A stretch of 59,168 nt of DNA from Gallionellaceae bacterium UBA6222 (GTDB lineage: Bacteria; Pseudomonadota; Gammaproteobacteria; Burkholderiales; Gallionellaceae), in NCBI GenBank assembly GCA_002421915.1, contig DISA01000042.1:34910-94077 (forward strand), written 5' to 3'. Positions 7,817 to 15,570 of the stretch are shown in pieces. Both the position numbers and the translations under genes were made by a program. The notes under the pieces were generated by a model, which worked only from the letters and a program-made list of their open reading frames with translations, was not told where the DNA came from and did not search any database. Each line of letters starts with the position of its first letter. Within the stretch, counting starts at the first letter, position 1.

Positions 7817-7875
7817 TTGCCACCCCTAGCCCGACGGGGCGAAGCGCCGGACACCTTCACCGGCTGGGGTGGCAA
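7817..7875 (+). other. large stem-loop between radC and the next gene
   Basis: TTGCCACCCC (7817-7826) is the reverse complement of GGGGTGGCAA (7866-7875), and the pairing extends inward with a one-base bulge (TAGCC with GGCT). The 39-nt interior can fold further. It could be a transcript-end structure, a small RNA or a protein site. Confidence 0.4.
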
Positions 7876-7907
7876 CCCTATGAAGGCGCACAGCGAAGGG
7901 GTGCGAG

Positions 7908-8576
7908 ATGGATTCAAACCAATTCAGGTTTAGCGAAGCACAGCGGCGCGCACTTGCCCTGCACATGAAGCTACTGCCAGTTGACCCGGTGCAATCATTT
8001 CTAAATCGCTGCGAATATGCGATTGCGGAATGGCAAGCCGATTGGCCGGTGGAGAAGATGATGGAAGGAAACAAAGGCGCAGGCGACCAACTGCGCGCGG
8101 TGAGCACCGCTCTACTGCAAGCCCGGTGCGAAATCATGAAGTTGCAGGAAGGTGCAAGCGCCGCGCTCTGGATCAGACTACACGAAGTGCAAACCGCGAA
8201 AAACACAACCAAGCCATGGGCTGTGCGGGATGCCTATCTGTTGCGCCTGCTTGAGCTTGCGCAGATGGCTAGCACTCTAGCCGATGACTTTCGGGCTGGT
8301 GGCGTAGTGAAATACTGCGAACGCGATCTAGTGGATAGGCTGGTGCAAGCATTCATTGATTCATCATTTAACCGCGTACCTAGCGCCGCACCCAACGGGA
8401 TATTTATGCACTTCCTCGGAGAGCTTGAAAACATGCTGACGCTGCCGGGAGGCAAGAAGTTAACGCTAGGCAAAGACATTGTGGCGGCGTCAATTGAGTG
8501 TCACAAGCAACAAGCTGCGCAGCTTGAGCAGTGGCAAGCGGGCATGTACGAATTCACGACAAAGCCGAGCAGTTGA
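7908..8576 (+). CDS. hypothetical protein (222 aa), island cargo
   Basis: I do not recognise this protein. It is 222 residues long, soluble, rich in alpha-helix formers, and has no signal peptide, membrane segment or clear catalytic motif. It begins MDSNQFRFSEAQRRALALHM and ends with a glutamine-rich stretch. It lies alone between radC and the alpA operon, preceded by the 7817-7875 stem-loop. The start at 7908 follows GGTGCGAG, a weak SD. Its place in the variable slot between the stability genes and the replication module suggests cargo, perhaps a defence or regulatory function, but nothing in the sequence shows which. Confidence 0.6.
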   Translation: MDSNQFRFSEAQRRALALHMKLLPVDPVQSFLNRCEYAIAEWQADWPVEKMMEGNKGAGDQLRAVSTALLQARCEIMKLQEGASAALWIRLHEVQTAKNTTKPWAVRDAYLLRLLELAQMASTLADDFRAGGVVKYCERDLVDRLVQAFIDSSFNRVPSAAPNGIFMHFLGELENMLTLPGGKKLTLGKDIVAASIECHKQQAAQLEQWQAGMYEFTTKPSS

Positions 8577-8598
8577 CCAAGCGTTGACGAAATCAAAC

Positions 8599-8639
8599 TA
8601 GGCGGACGGATAGCTATAAATCGCACAACCGCCCGCCTA
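8599..8639 (+). promoter_or_regulatory. inverted repeat in the alpA promoter region
   Basis: TAGGCGGACGG (8599-8609) is inverted with one mismatch as CCGCCCGCCTA (8629-8639), with an AT-rich TAGCTATAAAT between the arms and TTGACG at 8584-8589 upstream. It lies ~90 nt before alpA. A regulator such as AlpA or another element protein could bind here. The -35/-10 spacing is poor, so I do not assign a promoter. Confidence 0.4.
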
Positions 8640-8727
8640 TTCCAGCGCTTTACCCCTTCGCATAATGCCCCCTAACAGTCTAGCCGCATCGGACTGGACG
8701 CAATCAGTCCAACCGTTAGGAGCAATC

Positions 8728-8952
8728 ATGCAAAACACAAACACCCCCGCCGGTATTCCTCAAACTGGCTTTGTTCGACTACCTACCATCCTTGCGCATA
8801 TTCCCGTCAGCCGCTCCACCTGGTGGGCCGGTGTGAAGTCCGGCAAGTATCCAGCCCCAGTAAAGTCATTGGGCGCAAATATCACAGCGTGGCGGGCCGA
8901 GGATATACACGCCCTGATAACCAGCCTGTCGCAACCTGCGGCCAAGGCATAA
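8728..8952 (+). CDS. alpA: AlpA-family transcriptional regulator/excisionase
   Basis: 74 residues from the ATG at 8728, chosen because SD AGGAG lies at 8718-8722. A longer reading from 8665 lacks a good SD. The sequence has the MerR/excisionase-like winged helix of AlpA proteins: RLPTILAHIPVSRSTWWAGVKSG, then YPAPVKSLGANITAWRAEDI, the pattern that reads DNA and often activates int or excision in P4-like elements. It heads a run of tightly packed small genes that ends with the replication protein. Confidence 0.85.
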   Translation: MQNTNTPAGIPQTGFVRLPTILAHIPVSRSTWWAGVKSGKYPAPVKSLGANITAWRAEDIHALITSLSQPAAKA

Positions 8953-8963
8953 GGGTGGCGATC

Positions 8964-9185
8964 ATGGATAAAGCCGAAGTGATCGAATCCTTGAAATCCG
9001 CCTACCTGATGCTGGAGGGTGCAGAGAAAGCCCTGGATATGAAACGGGGCGAAGGCTACGCCGCCGCGCACCCGGAGATTGTTGCGGCCTTCACGCTGAC
9101 AATCGCCCTTGATTGCCACGCCCGGCAAGTTGCCGGGCCGATGGGCGAGCTTGCCGAATCGCTTGCCCGGTTGTCTGGCGAGTAG
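8964..9185 (+). CDS. small hypothetical protein of the replication operon (73 aa)
   Basis: 73 residues from ATG 8964 (SD AAGGGTGG), starting MDKAEVIESLKSAYLMLEGA and ending in ELAESLARLSGE. It is helical, slightly acidic, and has no known motif. A longer frame from 8823 exists but overlaps alpA, so I prefer the shorter one. It starts 11 nt after the alpA stop, in the same transcript, and is followed 20 nt later by the next small gene. Confidence 0.6.
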   Translation: MDKAEVIESLKSAYLMLEGAEKALDMKRGEGYAAAHPEIVAAFTLTIALDCHARQVAGPMGELAESLARLSGE

Positions 9186-9205
9186 CGCCCGCACAGGCGG
9201 CAAGC

Positions 9206-9454
9206 ATGGACAGCAAACCCCTTTCGCAACTGCTGCGCCTGCTTGAGTTGGTAAAGGCGCAACCCTTCACCACACTGGATGCGCGAAGCCTGAGCATTAT
9301 GAATTGCGCCCAGCGGATCAGCGAGCTGCGCAAGCAAGGGCATCCGATAGACACCACCTATACCATCCAGACGGACGAACACGGGCACGCGCACCGCGTG
9401 GCGCTGTACGTCTGGAATCCACAACAGAAAAGGCAGGCCGAACTATGGCAATAA
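9206..9454 (+). CDS. small protein with predicted winged-helix fold (82 aa)
   Basis: 82 residues beginning MDSKPLSQLLRLLELVKAQP. TTLDARSLSIMNCAQRISELRKQGHPI resembles the helix-turn-helix-wing of small phage regulators, where the recognition helix is followed by a polar wing (YTIQTDEHGHAHRVALYVW). It overlaps the next gene by 10 bases. A role as a DNA-binding accessory factor is likely but not proven; no family name is assigned. Confidence 0.6.
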   Translation: MDSKPLSQLLRLLELVKAQPFTTLDARSLSIMNCAQRISELRKQGHPIDTTYTIQTDEHGHAHRVALYVWNPQQKRQAELWQ

Positions 9455-9801
9455 ACAAAAACGCGCAACCATCGAGGAGAAAGCGCGCACCAGTCAATCG
9501 CCGTGCGCGCCTGATGGCATCCGCTCTGCGCAAGCTGGAAGCCGTCCCCGGTGCGCGCTATGAAGAGGTGCTAACCGCCGAGGAATACGGCGAGGCCGTG
9601 CAGATGATGCGCGCCCTTGTTTCTCATGTTCAAGGCTATATGGCAACGCAACGCCACAAGGGGAAACGCCCACGCCCACCCGCGCGCTTTTCTTGGCATG
9701 GGCGATCTTATCCGCTTCGCTACGGCTTGTTTCTGGGGCAGGTATTCATTGCCAACAAGTCCGGCAAATGTCTCATTGGCAGCGGGTATAACGTGGTATG
9801 A
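9445..9801 (+). CDS. hypothetical basic protein (118 aa)
   Basis: 118 residues from ATG 9445, chosen over the 9304 start because it avoids a 150-nt overlap. The N-terminus is strongly basic (SRRKRAPVNRRARLMASALRK) and the C-terminus contains HGRSYPLRYGLFLGQVFIAN, a compact beta-rich segment. I do not recognise the family. Its stop overlaps the start of the replication gene by 4 bases (ATGA), so the two are co-translated; it may be a DNA-binding partner of the primase-helicase. Confidence 0.6.
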   Translation: MAINKNAQPSRRKRAPVNRRARLMASALRKLEAVPGARYEEVLTAEEYGEAVQMMRALVSHVQGYMATQRHKGKRPRPPARFSWHGRSYPLRYGLFLGQVFIANKSGKCLIGSGYNVV

Positions 9802-12701
9802 GCGCGCCCAATATCAAGCAGGTGGCCGCTGCCGCCCTATCCAGTATCGAGCGCATCCTGTCGCACTGGTTGCCGGAAGGCAAACGCAACGGCCACGAAT
9901 ACCAGGCGATCAACCCCACGCGATCCGATAGCAAGCTGGGTTCGTTTTCGATCAACCTCAACACGGGCGCATGGGCTGACTTTGCCAGCGATGACAAGGG
10001 CGGCGATCTGGTGGCGCTGGTGGCTTACCTGGAAGGATCGAAGCAAGGCGAAGCGGCAAAACGGCTTGCCGAGTTTTTGGGGTTGCCGCCGGATAAGCCC
10101 GACCCGCCAAAACGCGCCCCAAGCGATTCAAAGAGGGGCGGCGATACCATCACCCCACCCCAACAAAACAAACCCGCGTGGCGTGCGCTGCTGCCTGTGC
10201 CGGATGATGCGCCCGCCCCTTTCGCTGCGCACCCGAAACACGGCAAGCCTTCGATGCGCTGGGCGTATCGCAACGAGGCCGGGCAATTGCTTTGCTGGGT
10301 GTATCGCTTCGAGCCAAAAGACGAAGGCGAGCGCAAGCAGTTTTTCCCGTTGACCTGGTGCGAGGATGGCACCGGCAAGCGCGCATGGCGCTGGCAGGGT
10401 TTACCCGACCCGCGCCCGCTGTATCACTTGGACAAGCTGGCCGCAAACGCAAGCGCGCCGGTTGTGGTGTGCGAGGGCGAGAAGGCCGCCGATGCCGCCG
10501 CCCTGCTGTTCCCCGATGCGACCTGCACCACGATGTTGAACGGGGCGCAATCGCCACACAAAAGCGATTGGCGGCCATTGGCCGGGCGCGTGGCGTGGCT
10601 GTGGCCGGACAACGACGAAGCCGGGCGCGAGTGTATGGCGAAGGTGGCAACGCTGGCGAAAGAGGCGGGCGCGGTAAGTGTCGAGGCGATTAACCTGGAT
10701 GCCTTCGCACGTCATCCGGCGGGCGATGTTGACGTGCCGGAATTCCGGCCGGCGCGCCCGCTGCCTGAAAAATGGGACGCGGCGGACGCGGTGGCCGGTG
10801 GGTGGACTGCCGGGCATGTTGCGCTGCTGATGCAATCGCATGAACTGTTGCAACCCGTGCCGGTGCACAAGCCTGCACAAACGGAGGATTCACAACGCCA
10901 TGCCCCAGCCGATGAAGCGAGCGGCGAACGGTTGCCGCACTTTCACTGCAACGAGCAAGGCGTGTGGTATTTCGGCAGGAACGAGCACGGCAACGACATG
11001 CCGCCGCTGTGGGTGTGTTCCCGGCTGGAAATCACCGCCAGCACCCGCGATGCAAAAAACGAAAGCTGGGGGCGGTTGCTTGAGTTTGACGATCTGGACG
11101 GCACGCGCCACGCTTGGGCGATGCCTATGGAATTACTCAAGGGCGATGGTGCGGAGTATCGCGGCGCGCTGCTTTCGATGGGCTTGCAGATTGCCGCATC
11201 CGGCAAGGCGCGCAACCTGCTGACGCAATACATTCAGACGGCACAGGTAGAGCAGCGCGCCCGCTGTGTGGAGCGCACCGGCTGGCATGGCAATGTGTTC
11301 GTGATGCCGGATCGAACTATCGGCGCGTGTGATGAGGAACGCATCCTGTTCCAGTCCGCCAGCGCCACGCCCGGCACGTTCCGGCAAAAGGGCAAGCCGT
11401 TCACCTGGCAAGCGAACGTGGCCGCACTGTGCGCCGGTAACTCCCGCCTGGTGTTCGCCGTGTCCGCCGCCTTTGCTGCACCGCTGTTGCATATCACCGG
11501 CATGGAATCCGGCGGCGTGCATATGCGCGGCGATTCAAGCACGGGCAAAACCACTGCGCTGCGCGCTGCTGCATCGGTGTGGGGCGGCATGGAATATCTG
11601 CAACGCTGGCGTGCCACCGATAACGGTCTAGAGGCACTGGCAGCCCAGCACTCCGATTGCTTGCTGGTATTGGATGAGCTATCACAGGTTGACCCCAAGG
11701 CAGCGGGCGAAGCGGCCTACATGCTGGCGAACGGTGGCGGCAAGGCGCGGGCGAACCGCAACGGCGGCTTGCGCGATCCCGCGAGCTGGCGCGTGTTGTT
11801 TCTATCCAGTGGCGAGGCCGGGCTATCTGAACACATGGCGGAGGCAAAGAAAAAACCGAAGGCCGGGCAAGAGATCCGCCTGCTGGATATTCCAGCCGAT
11901 GCGGGCGCGGGGTGCGGCATGTTTGAGAAGCTGCACCAGTATGCGAACGGCGCGGCATTCTCTAAGGCGCTGACCGAAGCGGCAGGCAAGCACTACGGCA
12001 CTGCGGCGCAACCCTACCTTGCAAAGCTGGTGGAGCATCACGACAAGGTGGCGGAGTGGATCAAGAAAGCACAGCGGGAATTTGCGCACGCCCATGTTGA
12101 TGAGGGCGCGGGCGGGCAAGTGCATCGTGCGGCGTTGCGCTTCGCCTTGATCGGGGCGGCGGGTGAACTCGCAACCAAGTGGCAGATTACCGGTTGGCAA
12201 CCGGGCGAGGCAATGCAGGCCGCTGTTGCTTGCTACAAGGCATGGCTGGCACAGCGTGGCGGTGCGGGCAACCTGGAAGAGTTGAACATGCTGGCACAGG
12301 TGCGGCGATTCATTGAGGCACACGGGGAGGCGCGCTTTACTGATTGGGATAGACCGGCGAGCAACACCGAGGGGCACGCACCCCGCACGATCATGCGCGC
12401 CGGATACCGCAAGCATATCCCTGCTGTTGATGATGCGGGCGCGGCGGTTTATGTTGACGGTGTGGGGCGCGCCACCCTTACCGAATACTACATATTCCCC
12501 GAAACATTCAAACAGGAAGTGTGCGGCGGGTTTGATTATCGCGTGGTGTGCAAGCTGCTGGCACGGATGGGCTGCCTGATGACCGAGGAAAGCGGCGGAA
12601 AGGTAAGCTACACACGCAAGGAGCGGCTGCCCGGCGGCGAGGGGAATGTGCGCTGCTACCGCATCACGCACAAGCTGATGGAAGGCGGCAGCGATGAGTA
12701 A
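9798..12701 (+). CDS. replication protein: Toprim primase-like and DUF927 helicase-like
   Basis: 967 residues. An N-terminal module (about 1-100) resembles primase DNA-binding domains but lacks the zinc cysteines. A Toprim domain follows, with PVVVCEGEKAADA (~220-232) holding the catalytic Glu and WPDNDEAG (~268-275) the Asp-x-Asp. Residues ~400-790 match DUF927, a P-loop ATPase of mobile elements: Walker A GDSSTGKTTA (~578-587) and Walker B LLVLDEL (~621-627). This is the organisation of P4-alpha-like primase-helicases that start replication at iterons. Such iterons flank the module at 6265-6414 and 12832-12981. The gene overlaps its upstream neighbour by 4 nt and ends just before the right iteron block. 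Confidence 0.88.
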   Translation: MSAPNIKQVAAAALSSIERILSHWLPEGKRNGHEYQAINPTRSDSKLGSFSINLNTGAWADFASDDKGGDLVALVAYLEGSKQGEAAKRLAEFLGLPPDKPDPPKRAPSDSKRGGDTITPPQQNKPAWRALLPVPDDAPAPFAAHPKHGKPSMRWAYRNEAGQLLCWVYRFEPKDEGERKQFFPLTWCEDGTGKRAWRWQGLPDPRPLYHLDKLAANASAPVVVCEGEKAADAAALLFPDATCTTMLNGAQSPHKSDWRPLAGRVAWLWPDNDEAGRECMAKVATLAKEAGAVSVEAINLDAFARHPAGDVDVPEFRPARPLPEKWDAADAVAGGWTAGHVALLMQSHELLQPVPVHKPAQTEDSQRHAPADEASGERLPHFHCNEQGVWYFGRNEHGNDMPPLWVCSRLEITASTRDAKNESWGRLLEFDDLDGTRHAWAMPMELLKGDGAEYRGALLSMGLQIAASGKARNLLTQYIQTAQVEQRARCVERTGWHGNVFVMPDRTIGACDEERILFQSASATPGTFRQKGKPFTWQANVAALCAGNSRLVFAVSAAFAAPLLHITGMESGGVHMRGDSSTGKTTALRAAASVWGGMEYLQRWRATDNGLEALAAQHSDCLLVLDELSQVDPKAAGEAAYMLANGGGKARANRNGGLRDPASWRVLFLSSGEAGLSEHMAEAKKKPKAGQEIRLLDIPADAGAGCGMFEKLHQYANGAAFSKALTEAAGKHYGTAAQPYLAKLVEHHDKVAEWIKKAQREFAHAHVDEGAGGQVHRAALRFALIGAAGELATKWQITGWQPGEAMQAAVACYKAWLAQRGGAGNLEELNMLAQVRRFIEAHGEARFTDWDRPASNTEGHAPRTIMRAGYRKHIPAVDDAGAAVYVDGVGRATLTEYYIFPETFKQEVCGGFDYRVVCKLLARMGCLMTEESGGKVSYTRKERLPGGEGNVRCYRITHKLMEGGSDE

Positions 12702-12716
12702 TCAACAAAAGTATTT

Positions 12717-12758
12717 TGCAACGCACGGCCACGCAGGAATGCGGCTTGCGTTGCAATA
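12717..12758. repeat. inverted repeat after the replication gene
   Basis: TTGCAACGCA just downstream of the stop is inverted as TGCGTTGCAA about 22 nt later, a perfect 10-bp stem. The word GTTGCAAATG occurs twice more at 13174-13183 and 13186-13195. The copies may be extra replication-protein sites or a transcript-end hairpin. Confidence 0.45.
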
Positions 12759-12831
12759 TGCCGCCCGCACTACCCCACCATGCCACCATACAACCCGCGC
12801 CGTTGCTGCATTTGCACGCGTGCGGAGTTGT

Positions 12832-12981
12832 GCATCGGTTTTGCGCCCATCCATCAGACGGCATTGCACACCTTCGGACAAGCTGCCCCAACTGCCCCAA
12901 CTAGCTTTAAAAAAGTTGGGGCAGCTCAAACCCAATAACGGCGGGCTGCCCCGACTGCCCCAACCTGCCCCACCTGTTTTT
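12832..12981. repeat. right arm of 150-bp inverted repeat, iteron block
   Basis: Mirror copy of 6265-6414 with six TTGGGGCAG-type iterons in the opposite layout; 12929-12981 is identical to the left arm. It starts about 130 nt after the replication gene. The rest of the 12702-13223 gap holds the 10-bp inverted repeat at 12717-12758 and the GTTGCAAATG pair at 13174-13195; I see no gene there. Confidence 0.75.
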
Positions 12982-13223
12982 AATATGAACCGGAACGGAA
13001 AAGAAGCGGCGCGGTGTGTGTGGGGTGCGGGCAGAGAATCAACTTCGCGCCAAAAATCGAGGGGTGTGCAACGCAACCGTGCAACTTTAACGGGTCCTCC
13101 CCGACCTTTCCCCTCGCGGGTAATCCGAACCTCAATCATTCTGTAGTGTGAGCAATTTTAAACTTAGTCAACTGTTGCAAATGGCGTTGCAAATGCGGTT
13201 GACCTATGCAAAAAGGTGAAGTT

Positions 13224-13766
13224 ATGCAGCTTGTTTTTTCAATTGCACGGGAGCGGCTGGCAGATGCGCCGCTGATGAAGCTGGGCGATCTTGTCCAGTG
13301 GGCGGAAGTGGATCAGCACATGCAGGCCGAACACTGGCGCGCCGCATTCAGGAAAGGCGGGCGCGCCCCATACGATCACCGGGCGATGTTCCGCGCGCTG
13401 CTGATTGCCCGCTGGTATGGCCTGACCTTCCCCGCCCTGGAACACGCCTTGCGGGTGCGCCTAGATTTCCTGCTTTTTTGTGGCTTCGATGGCAATGCAA
13501 AGCTGCCCGATGCCAGCACCCTATCCCGTTTCCGTTCCCGGCTGGCGGAAGGCAGCAAGCTGGCGGCCATGTTTGATGAGGTGGATCGGCAGTTGAGCGC
13601 GCATGGTGTTGCGCTTTTTATGGCGCGTGGCGCGCTGCTGGATATTGTGGTTAAAACTGGCGGTAGAGTAACTACGAACGCCGGTGCGGTTGAATCAAAA
13701 AAACAGCCTACCAATTACGGCAGCATAATCGAGGCGGGGGCAACTTTGGGGGCAACTGATAAATAA
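13224..13766 (+). pseudogene. truncated IS5-family transposase
   Basis: From ATG 13224 (SD AAGGTGA) the first ~140 residues match the N-terminal part of IS5-type transposases (DUF772): APYDHRAMFRALLIARWYGL, LDFLLFCGFDGNAKLPDAST and LSRFRSRLAEG, ending near FMARGALLDIV. Homology stops where an intact enzyme would reach the first catalytic Asp. The last ~45 codons are unrelated and run through the two GGGGGCAAC repeats. The catalytic DDE residues are absent and no terminal inverted repeats are seen, so it cannot transpose. It is a remnant at the right end of island part 1. Confidence 0.75.
13736..13756 (+). repeat. two GGGGGCAAC repeats (putative integrase arm sites, right)
   Basis: GGGGGCAAC at 13736-13744 and 13748-13756, 12 bp apart, the same word and a similar spacing as at 4932-4962. 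They lie ~60 bp inside the degenerate att at 13792-13832, which marks this as the right end of island part 1. Confidence 0.55.
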
Positions 13767-13791
13767 AAAAAGCGCAAAGCCCCTTGCCGAT

Positions 13792-13832
13792 TGGCTTGCG
13801 TGGCACTATTCGGTAGCCCCCGCCCCACCAAT
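13792..13832 (+). other. internal att-like site (degenerate ssrA end)
   Basis: CCCCCGCC (13817-13824) plus CCACCA (13825-13830) equals the ssrA acceptor end with a single T missing, and CTTGCG lies upstream as in ssrA. The flank that follows, up to the integrase start, is also similar to the flank at 4828-4990. It is read as the junction of two tandem insertions. Confidence 0.6.
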
Positions 13833-13864
13833 TAAGCATCCAAAGCAATCCAAGGAAGTGCACA

Positions 13865-13888
13865 AAAGCCCGCCACAGCGGGCTTTTT
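13865..13888 (+). terminator. Rho-independent terminator
   Basis: AAAGCCCGC (13865-13873) and GCGGGCTTT (13878-13886) enclose the loop CACA and run into TT. It sits at the same position after the internal att as the 4863-4897 hairpin does after ssrA. Confidence 0.75.
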
Positions 13889-13971
13889 GCTTTGTTTTGT
13901 GTGTTTTCCCGTCCATCCCGATGTATTGACATCCGGGGGCAACTGACCAATATCGAGGAGGAGTTGCCCCC

Positions 13972-14127
13972 ATGCCACTGACTGATACCGCGATCTGCAA
14001 CGCCAAGCCCGGCATTACCCCTGCTGGCAAAGAAACCGCCAAACCCTACAAGCCGAGCAATACCGGCGGCCTATACCTGGAAGTTGCCCCCAGTGGGGGC
14101 AAGTGGTGGCGGTTGAAGTATCGCTAA
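13972..14127 (+). pseudogene. integrase stump (N-terminal 51 codons)
   Basis: ATG 13972 to TAA 14125-14127 encodes 51 residues aligned to residues 1-51 of the intact integrase at 4991 (GLYLEVAPSGGKWWRLKYR is identical), with several substitutions such as GKETAKPYK. The reading frame ends right after KYR by a stop at a novel joint. The promoter-proximal GGGGGCAAC/GTTGCCCCC hairpin and SD are kept. All catalytic residues are missing, so part 2 of the island is immobile by itself. Divergence from the first integrase points to a separate, related element and not a recent duplication. Confidence 0.85.
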
Positions 14128-14297
14128 CATGCTCTATACACAAAACGTGTATTGGGCATGTGGATCGAGTCGCCAAGCCAGTAATGCCGGCAGGTTCACA
14201 ATTGCCTGAGTGTCTCTGATACCAGAGAAGGTTTCTCCGTTGCGTCACATAGCAATGCCTAAGAAAAACTTGACAACCATAGTGAAGTTTCGGAAAC

Positions 14298-14311
14298 TGT
14301 CATATATGACA
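14298..14311 (+). promoter_or_regulatory. palindrome over the AbiEii-like start codon
   Basis: TGTCATATATGACA is a perfect 14-bp palindrome that includes the ATG at 14306-14308. A consensus -35 TTGACA lies at 14270-14275, but I see no good -10 at proper spacing. It could be the operator of the downstream winged-helix protein. Confidence 0.45.
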
Positions 14312-15037
14312 CATTCACTACACAAAGCACAGGATGCAATTTTAGATAAGGTGTTTTCAAGCCTTGTTCAAATCGGCATTCCAAACTGCATCTTGGCAGG
14401 CGGAACTGCTTTGGCGAGGTATTACCTGCACCATCGGGTGTCTTATGATCTCGACTTTTTTGTGGGAGGAAATCTCTCCCCAGAAAAACTGTCGATAGCG
14501 CTGGGCCGCATTGGAATCAACCTGAGTGACGTGCAGATCGAAGCTGGCGGCGTATTCGCGCATCAATTGCATGGATATGCAAACCTCGATGAGTCCACCG
14601 TCAAAATCTCGTTTGTTGAAGACGTGTACGAAGGCATGTGGCCGAAGAAACAATTTGGCAATGTGATTACCGAAGAAATCGGCGGCTTGTATCACAGGAA
14701 ACTGCGCACCATATCTGGTAGCGGTTATGGGAAAGGCACGAAAGGGGCTCGCCAAACCGCGAGAGACCTGTTCGACGCTTATGTGCTTAGCAGCCAAGTG
14801 CAGCCCATACATAGTTTTCTAGCTGAGGCGAATCAGCATGGAGCCAACTACCCGCAGGATGCCTTCTGCGCAAATATTCTGAGCATGCCGTGGTTCGACC
14901 TGATGGATGAATTTGAAGGACTTGAGTTGCTGTCTCCCTACCTCGGATTGACACTGATTGGAGACATCAAGCCATTGCTGGTGAATGAAGCAATGATGAT
15001 TCAAAAATTAATTGGAATTGATGATGAAAATCACTGA
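14306..15037 (+). CDS. AbiEii/AbiGii-type nucleotidyltransferase toxin-like protein
   Basis: 243 residues from ATG 14306; starts at 14255 or 14210 are possible but extend the family N-terminus. The polymerase-beta-type nucleotidyltransferase core is clear: GGTALARYYLHHR (32-44) then DLDFF (48-52), the two metal aspartates, as in DUF1814/AbiEii toxins that modify tRNA or protein. DARDLFDAY-like sequence (TARDLFDAYVL) follows near residue 155. It is the first gene of a two-gene unit, overlapping its partner. In classic AbiE the antitoxin AbiEi comes first; here the order is reversed and the partner is not AbiEi-like. The gene lies in island part 2 and its G+C looks lower than that of its neighbours. 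Confidence 0.8.
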   Translation: MTHSLHKAQDAILDKVFSSLVQIGIPNCILAGGTALARYYLHHRVSYDLDFFVGGNLSPEKLSIALGRIGINLSDVQIEAGGVFAHQLHGYANLDESTVKISFVEDVYEGMWPKKQFGNVITEEIGGLYHRKLRTISGSGYGKGTKGARQTARDLFDAYVLSSQVQPIHSFLAEANQHGANYPQDAFCANILSMPWFDLMDEFEGLELLSPYLGLTLIGDIKPLLVNEAMMIQKLIGIDDENH

Positions 15038-15557
15038 TACACAAATTGAAGCGTGGGAACGCGCCAAGCGCATGGCCTTCTGGGATCAGGGTAAGCTGAA
15101 CTATGCCCAATGGTTGCCGGCATTCAAATCCGGCAATACCAATGTCATGCGGCAAAGCATCAATTACATGCGAGCCGCAGATTTGATTGATCTGGTCGGC
15201 AAGCGTCAGTTCATCAAGGCATGGCCATTATTGCGGAATGCCGATGAGCTTAATGAAAGCAAGAAAGCCATTTTGGATGCCGCTTGGGGATTTTATGTGG
15301 CAGGAGATGTTTCATTCCCGGTTTCTGTTTCTGCGACACGCTTTCATCCCAAAAAGCTCGGGACATTACGAGTGTTGGCAAAATCGAGCGGTCACGAATC
15401 CATTTACCAAATTGCAAAAATGACGGGCCGTGATTATCGTCGCGTGTACGACGACATCATGGATTTTGTGGCGGATGGAATAGCTGTTATTGCCACAGAG
15501 ATTAGGAACGGACGTACATCCAAAGTGCCCCGTCTGCATGGGCTTCACATTGCTTAG
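15021..15557 (+). CDS. winged-helix partner of the AbiEii-like toxin (putative antitoxin)
   Basis: 178 residues from ATG 15021 (15024 is equally possible), overlapping the upstream stop by ~17 nt, so co-translated. Residues ~112-160 form a winged helix: LGTLRVLAKSSGHESIYQIA, then RDYRRVYDDIMDFVADGI, which resembles the HVO_A0114/MarR-like DNA-binding domains found in toxin-antitoxin units. The first 100 residues are unique and could hold the toxin-binding part. The tight coupling and the palindrome at 14298 support an antitoxin-repressor role, which is inference. It ends just before the tRNA-like att remnant. Confidence 0.65.
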   Translation: MMKITDTQIEAWERAKRMAFWDQGKLNYAQWLPAFKSGNTNVMRQSINYMRAADLIDLVGKRQFIKAWPLLRNADELNESKKAILDAAWGFYVAGDVSFPVSVSATRFHPKKLGTLRVLAKSSGHESIYQIAKMTGRDYRRVYDDIMDFVADGIAVIATEIRNGRTSKVPRLHGLHIA

Positions 15558-15570
15558 TTGAGAATCCACA

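Noticed and set aside
13224..13766. Complete insertion sequence
   Set aside because: No terminal inverted repeats, no target duplication and no catalytic domain are present.
14270..14299. Full promoter for the AbiEii-like gene
   Set aside because: The TTGACA is perfect, but no acceptable -10 lies 16-18 bp downstream.
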